Shown one piece after another: positions 8,823 through 17,802 of a DNA stretch of 64,000 nucleotides (the stretch's first letter is position 1; each line of letters opens with the position of its first letter). This stretch comes from Nostoc flagelliforme FACHB-838. GTDB taxonomy: Bacteria > Cyanobacteriota > Cyanobacteriia > Cyanobacteriales > Nostocaceae. Under the pieces are notes generated by a model, which saw nothing but the letters and a program-made list of their open reading frames with translations, was not told where the DNA came from and did no database searches. The stretch spans positions 1 through 64,000 of the forward strand of contig NZ_JACJSI010000010.1 in the NCBI RefSeq assembly GCF_014698065.1, given 5' to 3'. The translations under genes and the position numbers were made by a program.

Positions 8823-10163
8823 TTATGAGGGAAAACATTTTCCAAAAGCCTGAAGTAAACGTAATGATCCTCGAATGCGAATCTTCCTCCTGATTAGCGC
8901 CCAAACAATATTCTGTTCCTTAGCTAGAAACTGAAGCCAGGTGTGGCTGTCGGCGGTAATCTGAATATCGGCTGTTCCAATATGACTATTTTCTATCTGA
9001 ATTGTCTTATCTTTAATTATGACTGTTGCCTGACATTTTTCCTTTCCAGTGAATGTGAAGTGATAAATAGTATCCAGTCCTACTGATTGATTCCTTTGAA
9101 ATAACAGAGGTAAACCGAAAAGAAACCCTTGAATAGAATTAGGGCGAATGCCATTGCTAACTTGCTTGACTTTCTTATGTGGAAATCTTCGTGCAACGTA
9201 ATTTTGGGCATCGGAACCTGGAACAAGATAAATAGTTTCTTTTTTATCTTGTAAGGGTCGAACTACTTCTTTAACAAAGACTTTTTTATTCCTCAAAAAT
9301 TGACCAATTACATCTTCCCCAGCTGGACAAGCAGCTACACAATAAGCTGCTTTATAGTTTGATTTGAAAGCAAGACTCTGCCACATTGATGCTGATTCCG
9401 AACCATTCACTTTTTGACGGTAGTCATGGGCACTTTTACTTTCGGCAATATCTTCTACCCAATCTGTAAATCCTCCCATAAACTCTCGATAATTGTGAGT
9501 GTAACAAGCTGAGAAGTTGAAATGTCCATCACCACCAATAGCTCCCACTGGACAAGCTACTACACATAATTTGCACTCCAGGCAGGGGTTATAGTCAATT
9601 GGTCTGTTATATTTAGTTACTTCAGCTTCGATCAAAATCGTCCCTAGTAAAATAAAGTTGCCAAATTTGGGATGAATAACGTTGCGGTGAATCCCCATGT
9701 GACCCAAACCTGCGGCTACAGCTACGGGTTTGTGCGAAACAACCCAAATTTTCCCTGGAAAGCGATCCATTTCCATCGGAAAACTCATTGCTGGATTTAA
9801 AGCTCGAATTCCTTTTTGTTCAAGAGTAGCAACAATCTCATGAGCAATTTGATTAACCTCATCGCCTGTAGTGTGAAATTCCACGTTGGCAATCGATCGC
9901 TCTAAACTACGGACATTCTCCCGGTTCATGCGACACACAAAGCTAACTAGTGTCTTCGTCGGTGGAAAAGCTACAAGAATATCCTGGCGTTGAGCAGCAA
10001 TCTCTGGGCGATCAATCTCTACAAAGCCAACATCATCCGCTCCTAGCTCTAAGCACAGGCTACGTAGCCAATCAACATCTAAAGGAGAAGCGATCGTGGA
10101 ATCATTGATAGTGCTTTGTTCACGATACTGTCTGACAGTTGGATGGTTATCAAATTTAGACAT
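8823..10163 (-). CDS. QueG/reductive-dehalogenase-like Fe-S protein fused to an SCP2 domain
   Basis: 446 residues. The N-terminal ~200 residues have the fold-level look of QueG and reductive dehalogenases. A [4Fe-4S] motif CLECKLCVVACP has cysteines at 194, 197, 200 and 204; a second set is Cys220 with CVAACP (275, 279). Residues about 345-446 form an SCP2 (sterol carrier protein 2) lipid-binding domain: TIYHFTFTGKEKCQATVIIK and ITADSHTWLQFLAKEQNI. A membrane-lipid or hydrophobic substrate is inferred. No TAT signal is seen. The gene lies 52 bp after a MarR regulator on the same strand and has AGGAAA before its ATG. Confidence 0.75.
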   Translation of the reverse strand: MSKFDNHPTVRQYREQSTINDSTIASPLDVDWLRSLCLELGADDVGFVEIDRPEIAAQRQDILVAFPPTKTLVSFVCRMNRENVRSLERSIANVEFHTTGDEVNQIAHEIVATLEQKGIRALNPAMSFPMEMDRFPGKIWVVSHKPVAVAAGLGHMGIHRNVIHPKFGNFILLGTILIEAEVTKYNRPIDYNPCLECKLCVVACPVGAIGGDGHFNFSACYTHNYREFMGGFTDWVEDIAESKSAHDYRQKVNGSESASMWQSLAFKSNYKAAYCVAACPAGEDVIGQFLRNKKVFVKEVVRPLQDKKETIYLVPGSDAQNYVARRFPHKKVKQVSNGIRPNSIQGFLFGLPLLFQRNQSVGLDTIYHFTFTGKEKCQATVIIKDKTIQIENSHIGTADIQITADSHTWLQFLAKEQNIVWALIRRKIRIRGSLRLLQAFGKCFPS

Positions 10164-10187
10164 ACAGGTTTCCTAATTAAAAAATAC

Positions 10188-10200
10188 GTGTATATGCACT
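10188..10200. promoter_or_regulatory. Possible MarR operator upstream of the Fe-S/SCP2 gene
   Basis: GTGTATATGCACT, an imperfect palindrome, sits 25 bp before the start of the Fe-S/SCP2 gene. The same GTGTATAT core recurs, on the other strand, at 10681-10696 directly before the marR-like gene. Shared sites before regulator and target suggest an operator; this is inference. Confidence 0.4.
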
Positions 10201-10215
10201 CTTTTGAGAAAAAAA

Positions 10216-10674
10216 TTAGCCTTTATGCAGCAAGGATACAGTGTCGGACAAACCTGATAACAAAGTACTCCATCGTTCTTGCCCTAATTGTTCTAATACA
10301 CGAGTTTGGGCTACCTCCCATAGAGGTAAAGCCTTTGTTAAAGCGGCTTGTCCTTTATCTGTTAAACTGATCACCCGCATCCGTTGATCCTGTCCTGGTT
10401 GAATCTGGAGCAATCCCTGCTTTTCTAGTGGTTTTAAATTACGTGTCAGAGTGGTTCGATCCATAACTAATTCTTGAGCTAGGCGCGTGATTGTTACTGA
10501 GCCAGCTAAGTTTATTGCAGTCAGCAAGGTGAATTGGTTAGCTAAAATCCCACTTGGTTGCAAAATCTCATCAAAAAGCTGCGTAACTGTGCGAGATGCT
10601 TTGCGGAGATTAAAACAGGTACAGGTAGCTGCAACTTTTTTGAGTAGAGCTAATTGAGTAGTTTGGTCTTGCAT
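10216..10674 (-). CDS. MarR-family transcriptional regulator
   Basis: 152 residues with the MarR winged helix: recognition region SVTITRLAQELVMDRTTLTR, then LEKQGLLQIQPGQDQRMRVI with the wing residues DQR, and TDKGQAAL. These dimeric repressors usually sense small phenolic or lipophilic compounds, or oxidants; paired N-terminal cysteines (CTCF, residues 18-20) might be redox-active. It precedes the Fe-S/SCP2 gene by 52 bp and probably controls it and itself through the palindromes at 10188 and 10681. Confidence 0.9.
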   Translation of the reverse strand: MQDQTTQLALLKKVAATCTCFNLRKASRTVTQLFDEILQPSGILANQFTLLTAINLAGSVTITRLAQELVMDRTTLTRNLKPLEKQGLLQIQPGQDQRMRVISLTDKGQAALTKALPLWEVAQTRVLEQLGQERWSTLLSGLSDTVSLLHKG

Positions 10675-10680
10675 GGAATT

Positions 10681-10696
10681 AAGTATATATACACTT
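10681..10696. promoter_or_regulatory. Near-perfect palindrome before the marR-like gene
   Basis: AAGTATATATACACTT is a 16-bp palindrome with a single mismatched pair, beginning 6 bp upstream of the marR-like start codon. It shares AGTGTATAT (minus strand) with the site at 10188 and is a good candidate for autoregulation. It would overlap the ribosome binding region or a very short leader. Confidence 0.45.
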
Positions 10697-10713
10697 TTCT
10701 ATCCTGTCAAGCA

Positions 10714-10810
10714 TTAATACTATTTCACTTTAAGGTTGATACAAATAGGCAGCAGGGGGAAAGGTTTAGAGACAAATTATTTGTGTTAGATATTTCGTGA
10801 AATGGTATAA
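10714..10810. mobile_element. MITE-like element, copy 1 (TTAATACYATTTCAC ends)
   Basis: 97 bp that begin with TTAATACTATTTCACTTTAA and end with GTGAAATGGTATAA, an inverted repeat of the start. A second element with the same ends and a different core lies at 54406-54514. No coding capacity; probably mobilised in trans. Confidence 0.6.
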
Positions 10811-11193
10811 GACGAGAAATTTAGCGTTCCTTCTATCTAAGAAGTTCTGCTAGAAATAGAATTAATAATCCCCTGACAATACTCGAATCATACATTTGTT
10901 GATATTCTTGTTATAGTGAATTCTATTAAAAATGATTTGAAAATTTATTTAAATTTTCTCATATTTTTATATATTTTTATCGGAAAAAATACTGTTCCTG
11001 TTCTCTTCTTTGATGAAAAAGAAAGAGCTTAGACAAGGCATTGGGGAGCCAGTGCCTTTCTCTGCTTAACTAGAGTTAAAGCAACTGGCGGCATTGACAA
11101 AATAGAAAATTCAACTAATGCCTCGTCTAGTATGCGCTGTTGGGACAGTATTAATAGATCGCATCACGCAGTTATTACTGTCTAAAATTGAAT
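10811..11193. other. Gene-free stretch with one hairpin
   Basis: AT-rich, no plausible ORF. AAGGCATTGG (11035-11044) pairs with CCAGTGCCTT (11049-11058) with one mismatch. This is 136 bp beyond the raf1 stop and could end that transcript, but there is no clean T-run. Confidence 0.4.
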
Positions 11194-12282
11194 TTATTCG
11201 TCAATCTGCCATGAATCCTTAGTTAATTCTTCATCCAAAATTTTCTTAGGACGCACGATGATAATAATTTGTCCTAGTAAGGAAATTTCTGGCTCAGTTT
11301 CAAACCATTGAAAATCTAATTGACCACCATTTTCAACAACAAAGTAGCTAGAGGCATCCCATTGTCGTTGGGCACGATCTATCACTACTACAACTGGCCC
11401 TATTTGGCTTTGGGTTTGGATAGGGAAGCGATCGCTATTCGCTAAAATAACTACTGGATCTTCTGCCGCCAACAACACTTGCCAACCTGGTAATGGTATC
11501 CAAGCTTGCTCTCCAGAAAACTTGACCATCCGAAATGGTTCAATTTCTGTCAGTATGGGCACAGCTTGCAAGTCTTGTCGTGACAATGGCAACTCGCCAA
11601 CCACGGGTAAGATTCGGGGTAATTGTTCTTCAAATTCCAGGCGGTAAAAGGGTAAAATTGGCGCTGGACGCTGGGGAACAGTAGTAAAATCAGTCAGTAG
11701 CTGTTCGATTTTTTGCCTGGCTGCTGGCGTGTGAGCAAAGCGTAAACCTTTGGCAATTAGGCGCGAGCGCTGTTGTAAATCTGCATTTTGACGTGCCAGT
11801 TTCCAAACTTGATGAGCAACAGCATCACCAGGATGGGCAGAAAACCCTTCCGGTAAAGTGCGGTAATAAGAGAACTCTTTCAGGGCTTTTGCTATATCCC
11901 GTGCCTCATCAGCATCAACGTTGTGAACGAAGATGAGTTCGGCAGCGGCGGCGCGTTCTTCTTGGGTGAGCAAACGCAGTTCGTATAAAACATCACTGCC
12001 GCGTGTGGCATAGTGCGATCGCGTTGCTTCCGATACTCCAAATTTTTCCAAAGAATTGTAAACTTGAGAACCAACAACCACCTGATTTTGTTGAATCGGC
12101 TCAAATCCAGTCGCCTCAAAAATTTCTTGGGGGTTGTAACCAGTTTTTAGCAACGAGGCGATCGCGGCTCCCCATTCCACCCAGTTGCCTTGTTTTTGCC
12201 TCAGCCGTCGCAGTAACTCTTGTGCTACATCGTTGGTAACATTGTCTTCGGGATTCTGAGCGTTGGGTGGTAGATCAGTCAT
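11194..12282 (-). CDS. raf1: RuBisCO accumulation factor 1
   Basis: 362 residues, the usual cyanobacterial Raf1 length. Order: N-terminal helical alpha domain (about 15-200, with GNWVEWGAAIASLLKTGYNP and FSYYRTLPEGFSAHPGDAVA), a linker near residue 205, and a C-terminal beta domain (about 210-345) ending in the long strand GQIIIIVRPKKI. Raf1 is a dimeric chaperone that holds RbcL dimers during assembly of form I RuBisCO in the cytoplasm. No rbc genes are nearby, as is usual for this gene. Confidence 0.9.
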   Translation of the reverse strand: MTDLPPNAQNPEDNVTNDVAQELLRRLRQKQGNWVEWGAAIASLLKTGYNPQEIFEATGFEPIQQNQVVVGSQVYNSLEKFGVSEATRSHYATRGSDVLYELRLLTQEERAAAAELIFVHNVDADEARDIAKALKEFSYYRTLPEGFSAHPGDAVAHQVWKLARQNADLQQRSRLIAKGLRFAHTPAARQKIEQLLTDFTTVPQRPAPILPFYRLEFEEQLPRILPVVGELPLSRQDLQAVPILTEIEPFRMVKFSGEQAWIPLPGWQVLLAAEDPVVILANSDRFPIQTQSQIGPVVVVIDRAQRQWDASSYFVVENGGQLDFQWFETEPEISLLGQIIIIVRPKKILDEELTKDSWQIDE

Positions 12283-12573
12283 AATCGGAGTGCGAGCTTC
12301 AACTTGAGAGGTTAATTAACACCTCATGAGCAAGTATTATTCTAATCTATGAACTACCCAGACCTACTGCCTTGATTTTATCTGGGGAAACTTATAAGAG
12401 AAGCAGGAGGCAGGAGGAAAGAATTAGGCGACAAATTTTCTCTGTAGCGCTCAATATTAACGTTTCATAATATGCCAGATAACTCCGTATAAACCCTTGG
12501 TGATTTTCAGCTATTCTCAACTAAACTTGGTATGGAATATAACAAGAGAGTGAATATTTAAAGGAAATATCTT

Positions 12574-13512
12574 ATGAATAATCCCAGTGTTGAAATTGAT
12601 AAAGTCCAATATCAAGTAATGACTCTCGAACGACCAAAAAAGCTGAAAATCTTGGTAGTTGACGATGAGCCAGATAATCTCGATCTACTTTATCGCACAT
12701 TTCGACGCGACTTTAATGTTCTCAAAGCTGATAGTGGGGTAAATGCCCTAGAAGTTTTGGCAGCAGAAGGGGAGGTAGCGGTGATTATCTCCGATCAACG
12801 AATGCCAGAAATGAAAGGAACTGAGTTTCTCAGCAAGACAGTACCTCAGTTTCCCGATACGGTAAGAATAATTCTCACCGGATTTACTGATATTGAGGAT
12901 TTGGTAGAAGCGATTAATGCGGGGCAAGTTTACAAATATATTACCAAGCCTTGGGACCCAGGGGAACTGAAGGCAGTAGTGCAAAGAGCAGCAGAAACCT
13001 ACGACTTACTCAAGCAGCGTACAGAAGAATTACGTCGTGCCCATGCTCAAATGGCGCTGCTGAGTGTTTTGGTACAGGTAACTCAAGCAGCTTCTAGCTT
13101 AGAGGAAACTCTTGCTCCAATTGCTAGGGCTGTGAGTGAGACTTTTGGGGCAGAAGGCTGTATCTTACAACTTACAGATGGAAATACTCTGGTTGCGACT
13201 CAAGGAACTTACAGCGATACAGGTACAATAGATAATTGGTTATCTCAAGACCCACTGACAACGGAAGCGATCGCCACTAGGCAAATGCAAGTGTCCTTAA
13301 ATGTACTTAAAGACACCAAATTAGTTGATACTATTCACTACCAAAATACGGGTGTGCAAGCACACTTAGTGATCCCAATTAGCTACCGGAATCAACTTTT
13401 GGGTGTATTGTCGCTACAGTGGAAACAACCTTGCACTTTGCGGGAAGATGAATTAATGCTAATTAATTTATCAGCAGAACTAGTGGCGATCGCTCTTACT
13501 AGTTGTCATTAG
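12574..13512 (+). CDS. Response regulator with C-terminal GAF domain
   Basis: 312 residues. The receiver domain (about 24-145) has acidic Asp30/Asp31, phospho-acceptor Asp74 in IISDQRMPE, Thr102 in ILTGFT and Lys125 in YITKPWDP. A short coiled stretch leads to a GAF domain (about 165-310, GAEGCILQLTDGN and LVIPISYRNQLLGVLSLQWK). There is no DNA-binding or enzymatic output, so it probably signals to a partner protein or senses through GAF. The KPW signature is common in RpfG-like receivers. No cognate kinase is adjacent. AAGGAAAT precedes the ATG. Confidence 0.85.
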   Translation: MNNPSVEIDKVQYQVMTLERPKKLKILVVDDEPDNLDLLYRTFRRDFNVLKADSGVNALEVLAAEGEVAVIISDQRMPEMKGTEFLSKTVPQFPDTVRIILTGFTDIEDLVEAINAGQVYKYITKPWDPGELKAVVQRAAETYDLLKQRTEELRRAHAQMALLSVLVQVTQAASSLEETLAPIARAVSETFGAEGCILQLTDGNTLVATQGTYSDTGTIDNWLSQDPLTTEAIATRQMQVSLNVLKDTKLVDTIHYQNTGVQAHLVIPISYRNQLLGVLSLQWKQPCTLREDELMLINLSAELVAIALTSCH

Positions 13513-13578
13513 TCCTTTGTCAAAAACCAATGACTAATGTCCAATGCCCAATGTTCCATGCCCCATGCCCCATACCCA

Positions 13579-14304
13579 ATGACTAACGAAATTCAGTCCA
13601 TTTTTAACCGTATAGCTCCAGTTTATGACCAATTAAACGATTGGTTGAGTCTGGGACAGCATCGAATCTGGAAGGAAATGGCAGTAAAATGGAGTGCAGC
13701 TAAACCCGGAGATACCGCATTAGATTTGTGTTGCGGTAGTGGTGATTTAGCCTTACGTTTGGCACGGCGCGTGGGAGCAACAGGTAAAGTGTACGGAGTG
13801 GATTTTTCTGCAAATCTGCTAGAAAAGGCTAAAGAACGCTCCCAAAAGCAGTACCCTCAACCTGCGTTGGCTTTGCCCGCCGTAGGCATCGCTTGGGTAG
13901 AAGCTGATGTACTCAACTTACCCTTTGACGACAACCAATTTGATGCCGCAACAATGGGCTATGGTTTAAGAAATGTTAAAGATATTTCTCGCAGTCTCCA
14001 AGAGTTATACCGGGTTTTGAAGCCGGGAGCTAAAGCCGCAATTTTAGACTTTCATCGACCGAGTAATCCTCAGCTACGTGCTTTTCAGCAGTTGTATCTG
14101 GACGGTTTCGTGGTGCCAGTTGCCAATTATTTAGGCTTAAAAGAAGAATATGCCTACATCAGTCCCAGCTTAGACCGCTTTCCCATCGGCAAAGAGCAAA
14201 TAGAGTTAGCTCATCAAGTTGGTTTTGCAGTTGCCACACACTACCCCATTGTGAACGGTATGATGGGAGTGCTAGTGCTTAGTAAGTTAGGAGCTATTAG
14301 TTAA
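13579..14304 (+). CDS. menG: Demethylphylloquinone/menaquinone methyltransferase (MenG/UbiE)
   Basis: A class I SAM methyltransferase of 241 residues from the ATG at 13579. Motifs: FNRIAPVYDQLNDWLSLGQH, motif I ALDLCCGSGDLAL, GVDFS, and ATMGYGLRNVKDISRSLQEL. In cyanobacteria this enzyme makes the last methylation of phylloquinone, the photosystem I quinone. The upstream in-frame ATG at 13537 would add 14 residues encoded by CCCATGCC-type repeats, so I reject it. An in-frame insert (13864-13892, ALALPAVGIA) is a dispersed repeat also found in the gene at 56865. Its start codon lies in repeat DNA. Confidence 0.92.
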   Translation: MTNEIQSIFNRIAPVYDQLNDWLSLGQHRIWKEMAVKWSAAKPGDTALDLCCGSGDLALRLARRVGATGKVYGVDFSANLLEKAKERSQKQYPQPALALPAVGIAWVEADVLNLPFDDNQFDAATMGYGLRNVKDISRSLQELYRVLKPGAKAAILDFHRPSNPQLRAFQQLYLDGFVVPVANYLGLKEEYAYISPSLDRFPIGKEQIELAHQVGFAVATHYPIVNGMMGVLVLSKLGAIS

Positions 14305-14399
14305 AAGTTGTGAATTATGAGTAGTGATAAATTCTCATTTAAAATTTATCATTCCTAACTCCTAACTCTTGTACAGATGAGATTAATCGCATTTGTACA

Positions 14400-14417
14400 G
14401 ACGCGATTAATCGCGTC
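14400..14417. repeat. 18-bp perfect palindrome
   Basis: GACGCGATTAATCGCGTC follows a diverged copy (GATGAGATTAATCGCATT, about 14376-14393), each preceded by TGTACA. It lies between menG and the DUF445 gene and is a dispersed cyanobacterial palindrome that may act as a transcript end. Confidence 0.7.
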
Positions 14418-14473
14418 TCTACTGTTAACTCCTAACTCTAAGCTCAAAACTGCTAACTTTTCTAATTCTTCCC

Positions 14474-15709
14474 TTGGACTGGTCTCATCTTTGGCTTTAT
14501 GTGTCTCCCCCGGTACTGGGTGGAATTATTGGCTATTTCACAAATGATATAGCCATCAAAATGTTGTTCCGTCCTTACCGAGCAATTTATATCGCTGGAC
14601 GAAGAGTACCCTTCACCCCTGGATTGATCCCCCGCAATCAGGAACGTCTGGCTAAGAACATTTCTAATACAATCATGGGGTCACTGTTGACACCACAAGA
14701 ATTGCAAAATCTGGCACGGCGTTTGTTGCAAACAGAACGCGTGCAATCAGCAATTCTCTGGTTGTTGCGGCTAGCGATTGAACAAATCAAAACAGATAAA
14801 AATCAAAAAAGTACCAAAATTGTCGCGGGAATTTTGCGGGATTTATTAGGGGAATCCTTGCCACGACTACTCAAGGTTTTAGCGCGACGTGAAGATTTTT
14901 TGGAAGCGCAAATCAATCAAATTTTTGACCAGATATTACTAGAATTTCAACTAACTGAAGAACAAGCTACGCGGCTGGCTGATTGGTTGTTGCAAGTAGT
15001 TTTACCGCCGGATCTGCTGCGCCAAACGATAGTTGATTTTTTGACCGATCGCACGATTCAAATTATTGATGAAGGCTTCCGCGAAAAAACCAGTGGAACT
15101 TATTGGGTAGTAGCAAATTTATTTGGCTTACGTAATACTCTCACCCGCCTACGAACTTTTTGTTTAGATGAAAAAGAGGCTGCTAATACTCGCTTGCAGG
15201 AATTGACTCAAGATTTGCAAATCCGCGATCGCATTAGGAAATTACTGCAAAATTTATCATTACAAAACTTGCCAATAGGTACGGTGCGCCAGCTACGAAA
15301 GACCACCCGCGAAAGTGTCCGCCATTACCTGCAAAACAGTGGGAGCGATTTTTTACAAGGATTAACTGATTCTGTTGATTGGGAAAATATTGCTGTAGTT
15401 TTGCTGAATCGTCTTAGCACTTCACCTGTTGTAAGTACTTCTTTAGAAGTTATGAGTCAAGAGTTAGCTCTAATTTTAGAGAAGTATTTGGAAAAAGATT
15501 TAGAAGTAATTGTGGCGCAAGCAATCCCAATTTTGTCGATAGATGAGGTGATAGTTGACCGTGTAAAATCAACTTCTCCGGCTGATTTAGAAGCTGCAAT
15601 TGAAGGAATTGTCAAAAATGAATTGCAGGCGATTGTTACTTTAGGTGGTGTTTTGGGTTTTGTAATAGGTTTATTGCAGACAGTGTTTCTAACATTAAGT
15701 CAATATTAA
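14474..15709 (+). CDS. DUF445 (UPF0754-like) membrane protein
   Basis: 411 residues. The N-terminal [23 protein letters not shown] and [18 protein letters not shown] blocks are the DUF445 hallmarks, with hydrophobic segments at both termini (residues 7-25 and about 388-408) and a long amphipathic helical middle. The start is TTG at 14474 in CTTCCCTTGGAC; no better start gives the conserved N-terminus. Homologues in Bacillus (YheB type) are uncharacterised membrane proteins. An N-in or hairpin topology with both ends in the membrane is inferred. Confidence 0.85.
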   Translation: MDWSHLWLYVSPPVLGGIIGYFTNDIAIKMLFRPYRAIYIAGRRVPFTPGLIPRNQERLAKNISNTIMGSLLTPQELQNLARRLLQTERVQSAILWLLRLAIEQIKTDKNQKSTKIVAGILRDLLGESLPRLLKVLARREDFLEAQINQIFDQILLEFQLTEEQATRLADWLLQVVLPPDLLRQTIVDFLTDRTIQIIDEGFREKTSGTYWVVANLFGLRNTLTRLRTFCLDEKEAANTRLQELTQDLQIRDRIRKLLQNLSLQNLPIGTVRQLRKTTRESVRHYLQNSGSDFLQGLTDSVDWENIAVVLLNRLSTSPVVSTSLEVMSQELALILEKYLEKDLEVIVAQAIPILSIDEVIVDRVKSTSPADLEAAIEGIVKNELQAIVTLGGVLGFVIGLLQTVFLTLSQY

Positions 15710-16072
15710 TTCTTGGTTTTTGGCTGGAAATTTTTATCAAATTACTATAAATTGCTCAAATTTGGAAAGGCGTGAAATTGTCTCTTTGTAAGACTTTTTG
15801 AATTCACCTTTTCTTTAATACTAGACCAGTTAAAATTGCTGTTGTCGCAGCTATATTACTCTGCAAAGTTGATCAGGAATCCCGATAATTTTCTGTGCTG
15901 TGTAATATACTTGTAGGGTCATCTGCACCGCCCAACACCACCAATGGAAATAAACTTGGATAGCGCAAAAATACTTACGTAGGCTGTTCCCATAGTCGAA
16001 GTATCTTGAACTCATGATGAGTACCACCAATAGTAAAAGTATTTTGTTGCAGGATTTCTGAGGTACAACACA
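15710..16072. other. Gene-free stretch before the DUF1611 gene
   Basis: No ORF, tRNA or clear hairpin of terminator type seen. The last ~60 bp carry the leader of the GTG-started DUF1611 gene, with TGAGG about 12 bases before the start. Confidence 0.5.
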
Positions 16073-17119
16073 GTGCGTCTACCACTTAATCAACGAGTAG
16101 CTATCTTGCTACATGAAGGAACTACTGGAACTCAGGGAAAAACGGGGTTATCTATTTTACGTTACAGCGAAGCCCCAATTGTAGCCATAATTGATCGCGA
16201 GTGTGCTGGCAAATCCCTAGCACAATTAACAGGTATCAAGCGTGATGTGCCTATTGTGACATCTGTAGCCGCAGCTCTAGAGTACCAGCCGGAAGTTTTA
16301 GTAATTGGCATTGCCCCAGGAGGTGGTGCTGTACCAGAAGATTACTGGCTGGAAATCAAAGACGCTTTAGAAGCTGGAATATCTCTGGTGAATGGTTTAC
16401 ATACACCAATGGCAACTATGCCAGAGTTAAATACACTACTCAAACCAGGTCAATTAATTTGGGATGTGCGTAAAGAACCGTCTAATATAAGTGTTGCTAG
16501 TGGAATGGCACGCACCCTCCCATGTCGGCGAGTCTTGACAGTGGGAACCGATATGGCGATTGGTAAAATGTCAACTAGCCTAGAGTTACATTGGGCATCA
16601 AAACTACGAGGCTGGCGTTCCAAATTCCTGGCTACAGGGCAAACTGGGGTGATGTTAGAAGGCGACGGCGTGGCTTTAGATGCAGTGCGAGTAGACTTTG
16701 CCGCCGGTGCTGTGGAACAGATAGTGATGCGCTATGGCAAAAACTACGACATTTTGCACATTGAAGGACAAGGTTCCTTGTTACATCCCAGTTCAACAGC
16801 AACTTTACCCTTAATCCGTGGTTCGCAACCAACCCAATTGGTATTAGTACATCGGGCGGGACAAGTTCATATACGCAATCATCCTCATGTACTAATTCCA
16901 CTTTTACCAGAGGTGATTCGACTTTATGAAACTGTTGCTAGCGCCGGTGGTGCATTTGGAACTGTTGCTGTAGTGGGTATAGCGCTGAACACAGCCCATC
17001 TAGATGAGTCTGCGGCTAAGGAAAGCATCGCTCAAACAATAGCAGAAACGGGGCTACCTTGTACTGATGTAGTACGCTTTGATGCCAGTGTACTTGTAGA
17101 TGCGGTGATGAAGAATTAG
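16073..17119 (+). CDS. DUF1611 family P-loop protein (DgcN-like)
   Basis: 348 residues from GTG. An N-terminal Rossmann-like domain (about 8-130: VAILLHEGTTGTQGKTGLSI, VLVIGIAPGGGAVPEDYW) is followed by a P-loop-like domain (about 150-345: VLTVGTDMAIGKMSTSLEL, GQTGVMLEGDGVALDAVRVD, HIEGQGSLLHPS). This is the DUF1611 family; one characterised member, DgcN, is a D-glutamate N-acetyltransferase that works with the epimerase-type enzyme DgcA. No dgcA homologue is seen beside it, so substrate and reaction stay open here. Confidence 0.8.
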   Translation: MRLPLNQRVAILLHEGTTGTQGKTGLSILRYSEAPIVAIIDRECAGKSLAQLTGIKRDVPIVTSVAAALEYQPEVLVIGIAPGGGAVPEDYWLEIKDALEAGISLVNGLHTPMATMPELNTLLKPGQLIWDVRKEPSNISVASGMARTLPCRRVLTVGTDMAIGKMSTSLELHWASKLRGWRSKFLATGQTGVMLEGDGVALDAVRVDFAAGAVEQIVMRYGKNYDILHIEGQGSLLHPSSTATLPLIRGSQPTQLVLVHRAGQVHIRNHPHVLIPLLPEVIRLYETVASAGGAFGTVAVVGIALNTAHLDESAAKESIAQTIAETGLPCTDVVRFDASVLVDAVMKN

Positions 17120-17151
17120 GTGGTGTAGAATGCTTTACTCTTAACACTTTT

Positions 17152-17225
17152 GAACTGGGGACTGGGACAATGTTGATGGAGATTCAAACTTCAAGCAAAT
17201 TGAAAAAAAGTCTCTTTCCCAGTCC
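17152..17225. repeat. Dispersed repeat, copy 1 (GGACTGGGACA...TTTCCCAGTCC)
   Basis: A 74-bp unit starting GAACTGGGGACTGGGACAAT and ending TCTCTTTCCCAGTCC, with complementary ends GACTGGGA/TCCCAGTC. A clearly related copy is at 29420-29508. Noncoding; it lies between the DUF1611 gene and the convergent small gene. Confidence 0.65.
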
Positions 17226-17256
17226 TAGAGATTGCTAGTGCCTGTTAGCCCGAATG

Positions 17257-17457
17257 CTATGGATCTTCAGGAAAAACCCATTTTGGCGGTTCCGTCATTC
17301 TTTTCCGCAGGCGTTCTTCTGCCAACTCCAGCATTTTGTCTAAGGGAGTGTCTTCAATAAATTTTGCCGCTGCCTCTCTAAACTCGATATTGGGACATTT
17401 ATCCCCTAAAACACACCCGTTAACACAGGCTTGGGCACAGTCAATTTTTTGCTCCAT
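17257..17457 (-). CDS. Small cysteine-containing conserved protein
   Basis: 66 residues with four cysteines near the N-terminus (Cys7, 11, 15 and 21 in DCAQACVNGCVLGDKC), then an acidic helical part (KMLELAEERLRKRM) and a proline-rich end (EPPKWVFPEDP). I recall such proteins as conserved hypotheticals in cyanobacteria. The Cys spacing could bind zinc or an Fe-S cluster; that is inference. Confidence 0.65.
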   Translation of the reverse strand: MEQKIDCAQACVNGCVLGDKCPNIEFREAAAKFIEDTPLDKMLELAEERLRKRMTEPPKWVFPEDP

Positions 17458-17802
17458 AGTAAATTCCTCTCTAAAAATTATGAGTGTGAGCTATGATTTT
17501 TACCCCTAACTCTTCACCGGAGGCGGAGCATCTCTGACTCCGCTCTTAACTTTTTACTATCACGCATTATCCTCTAAGTAAATTTTACCTTGCCAATTGC
17601 CATCTCATTAGTCTAAATACCTACCATTTAGAAAGTTATGAGTTATGAGTTATGATTTTTACTCTTAAGGGAATTCCAGTAAAAAAACATCCTATCGTAG
17701 GAGCGCAAAGCCTTGCACCCCTAAAAATGTACAAATAATTTTGGATAATTTATTTTTTGTCAGTCCTTAATTTTTCACTCCTAACTCTTATAAAGGGCGC
17801 TC
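17458..17802. other. Gene-free stretch with palindromic repeats
   Basis: Contains AACTCTTAACT/ATTATGAGT-type heptamers and an imperfect palindrome at 17698-17723 (TAGGAGCGCAA...TTGCACCCCTA) of the dispersed GTAGGGG class. The last bases hold AAGGG ahead of the mnmE start. Confidence 0.55.
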
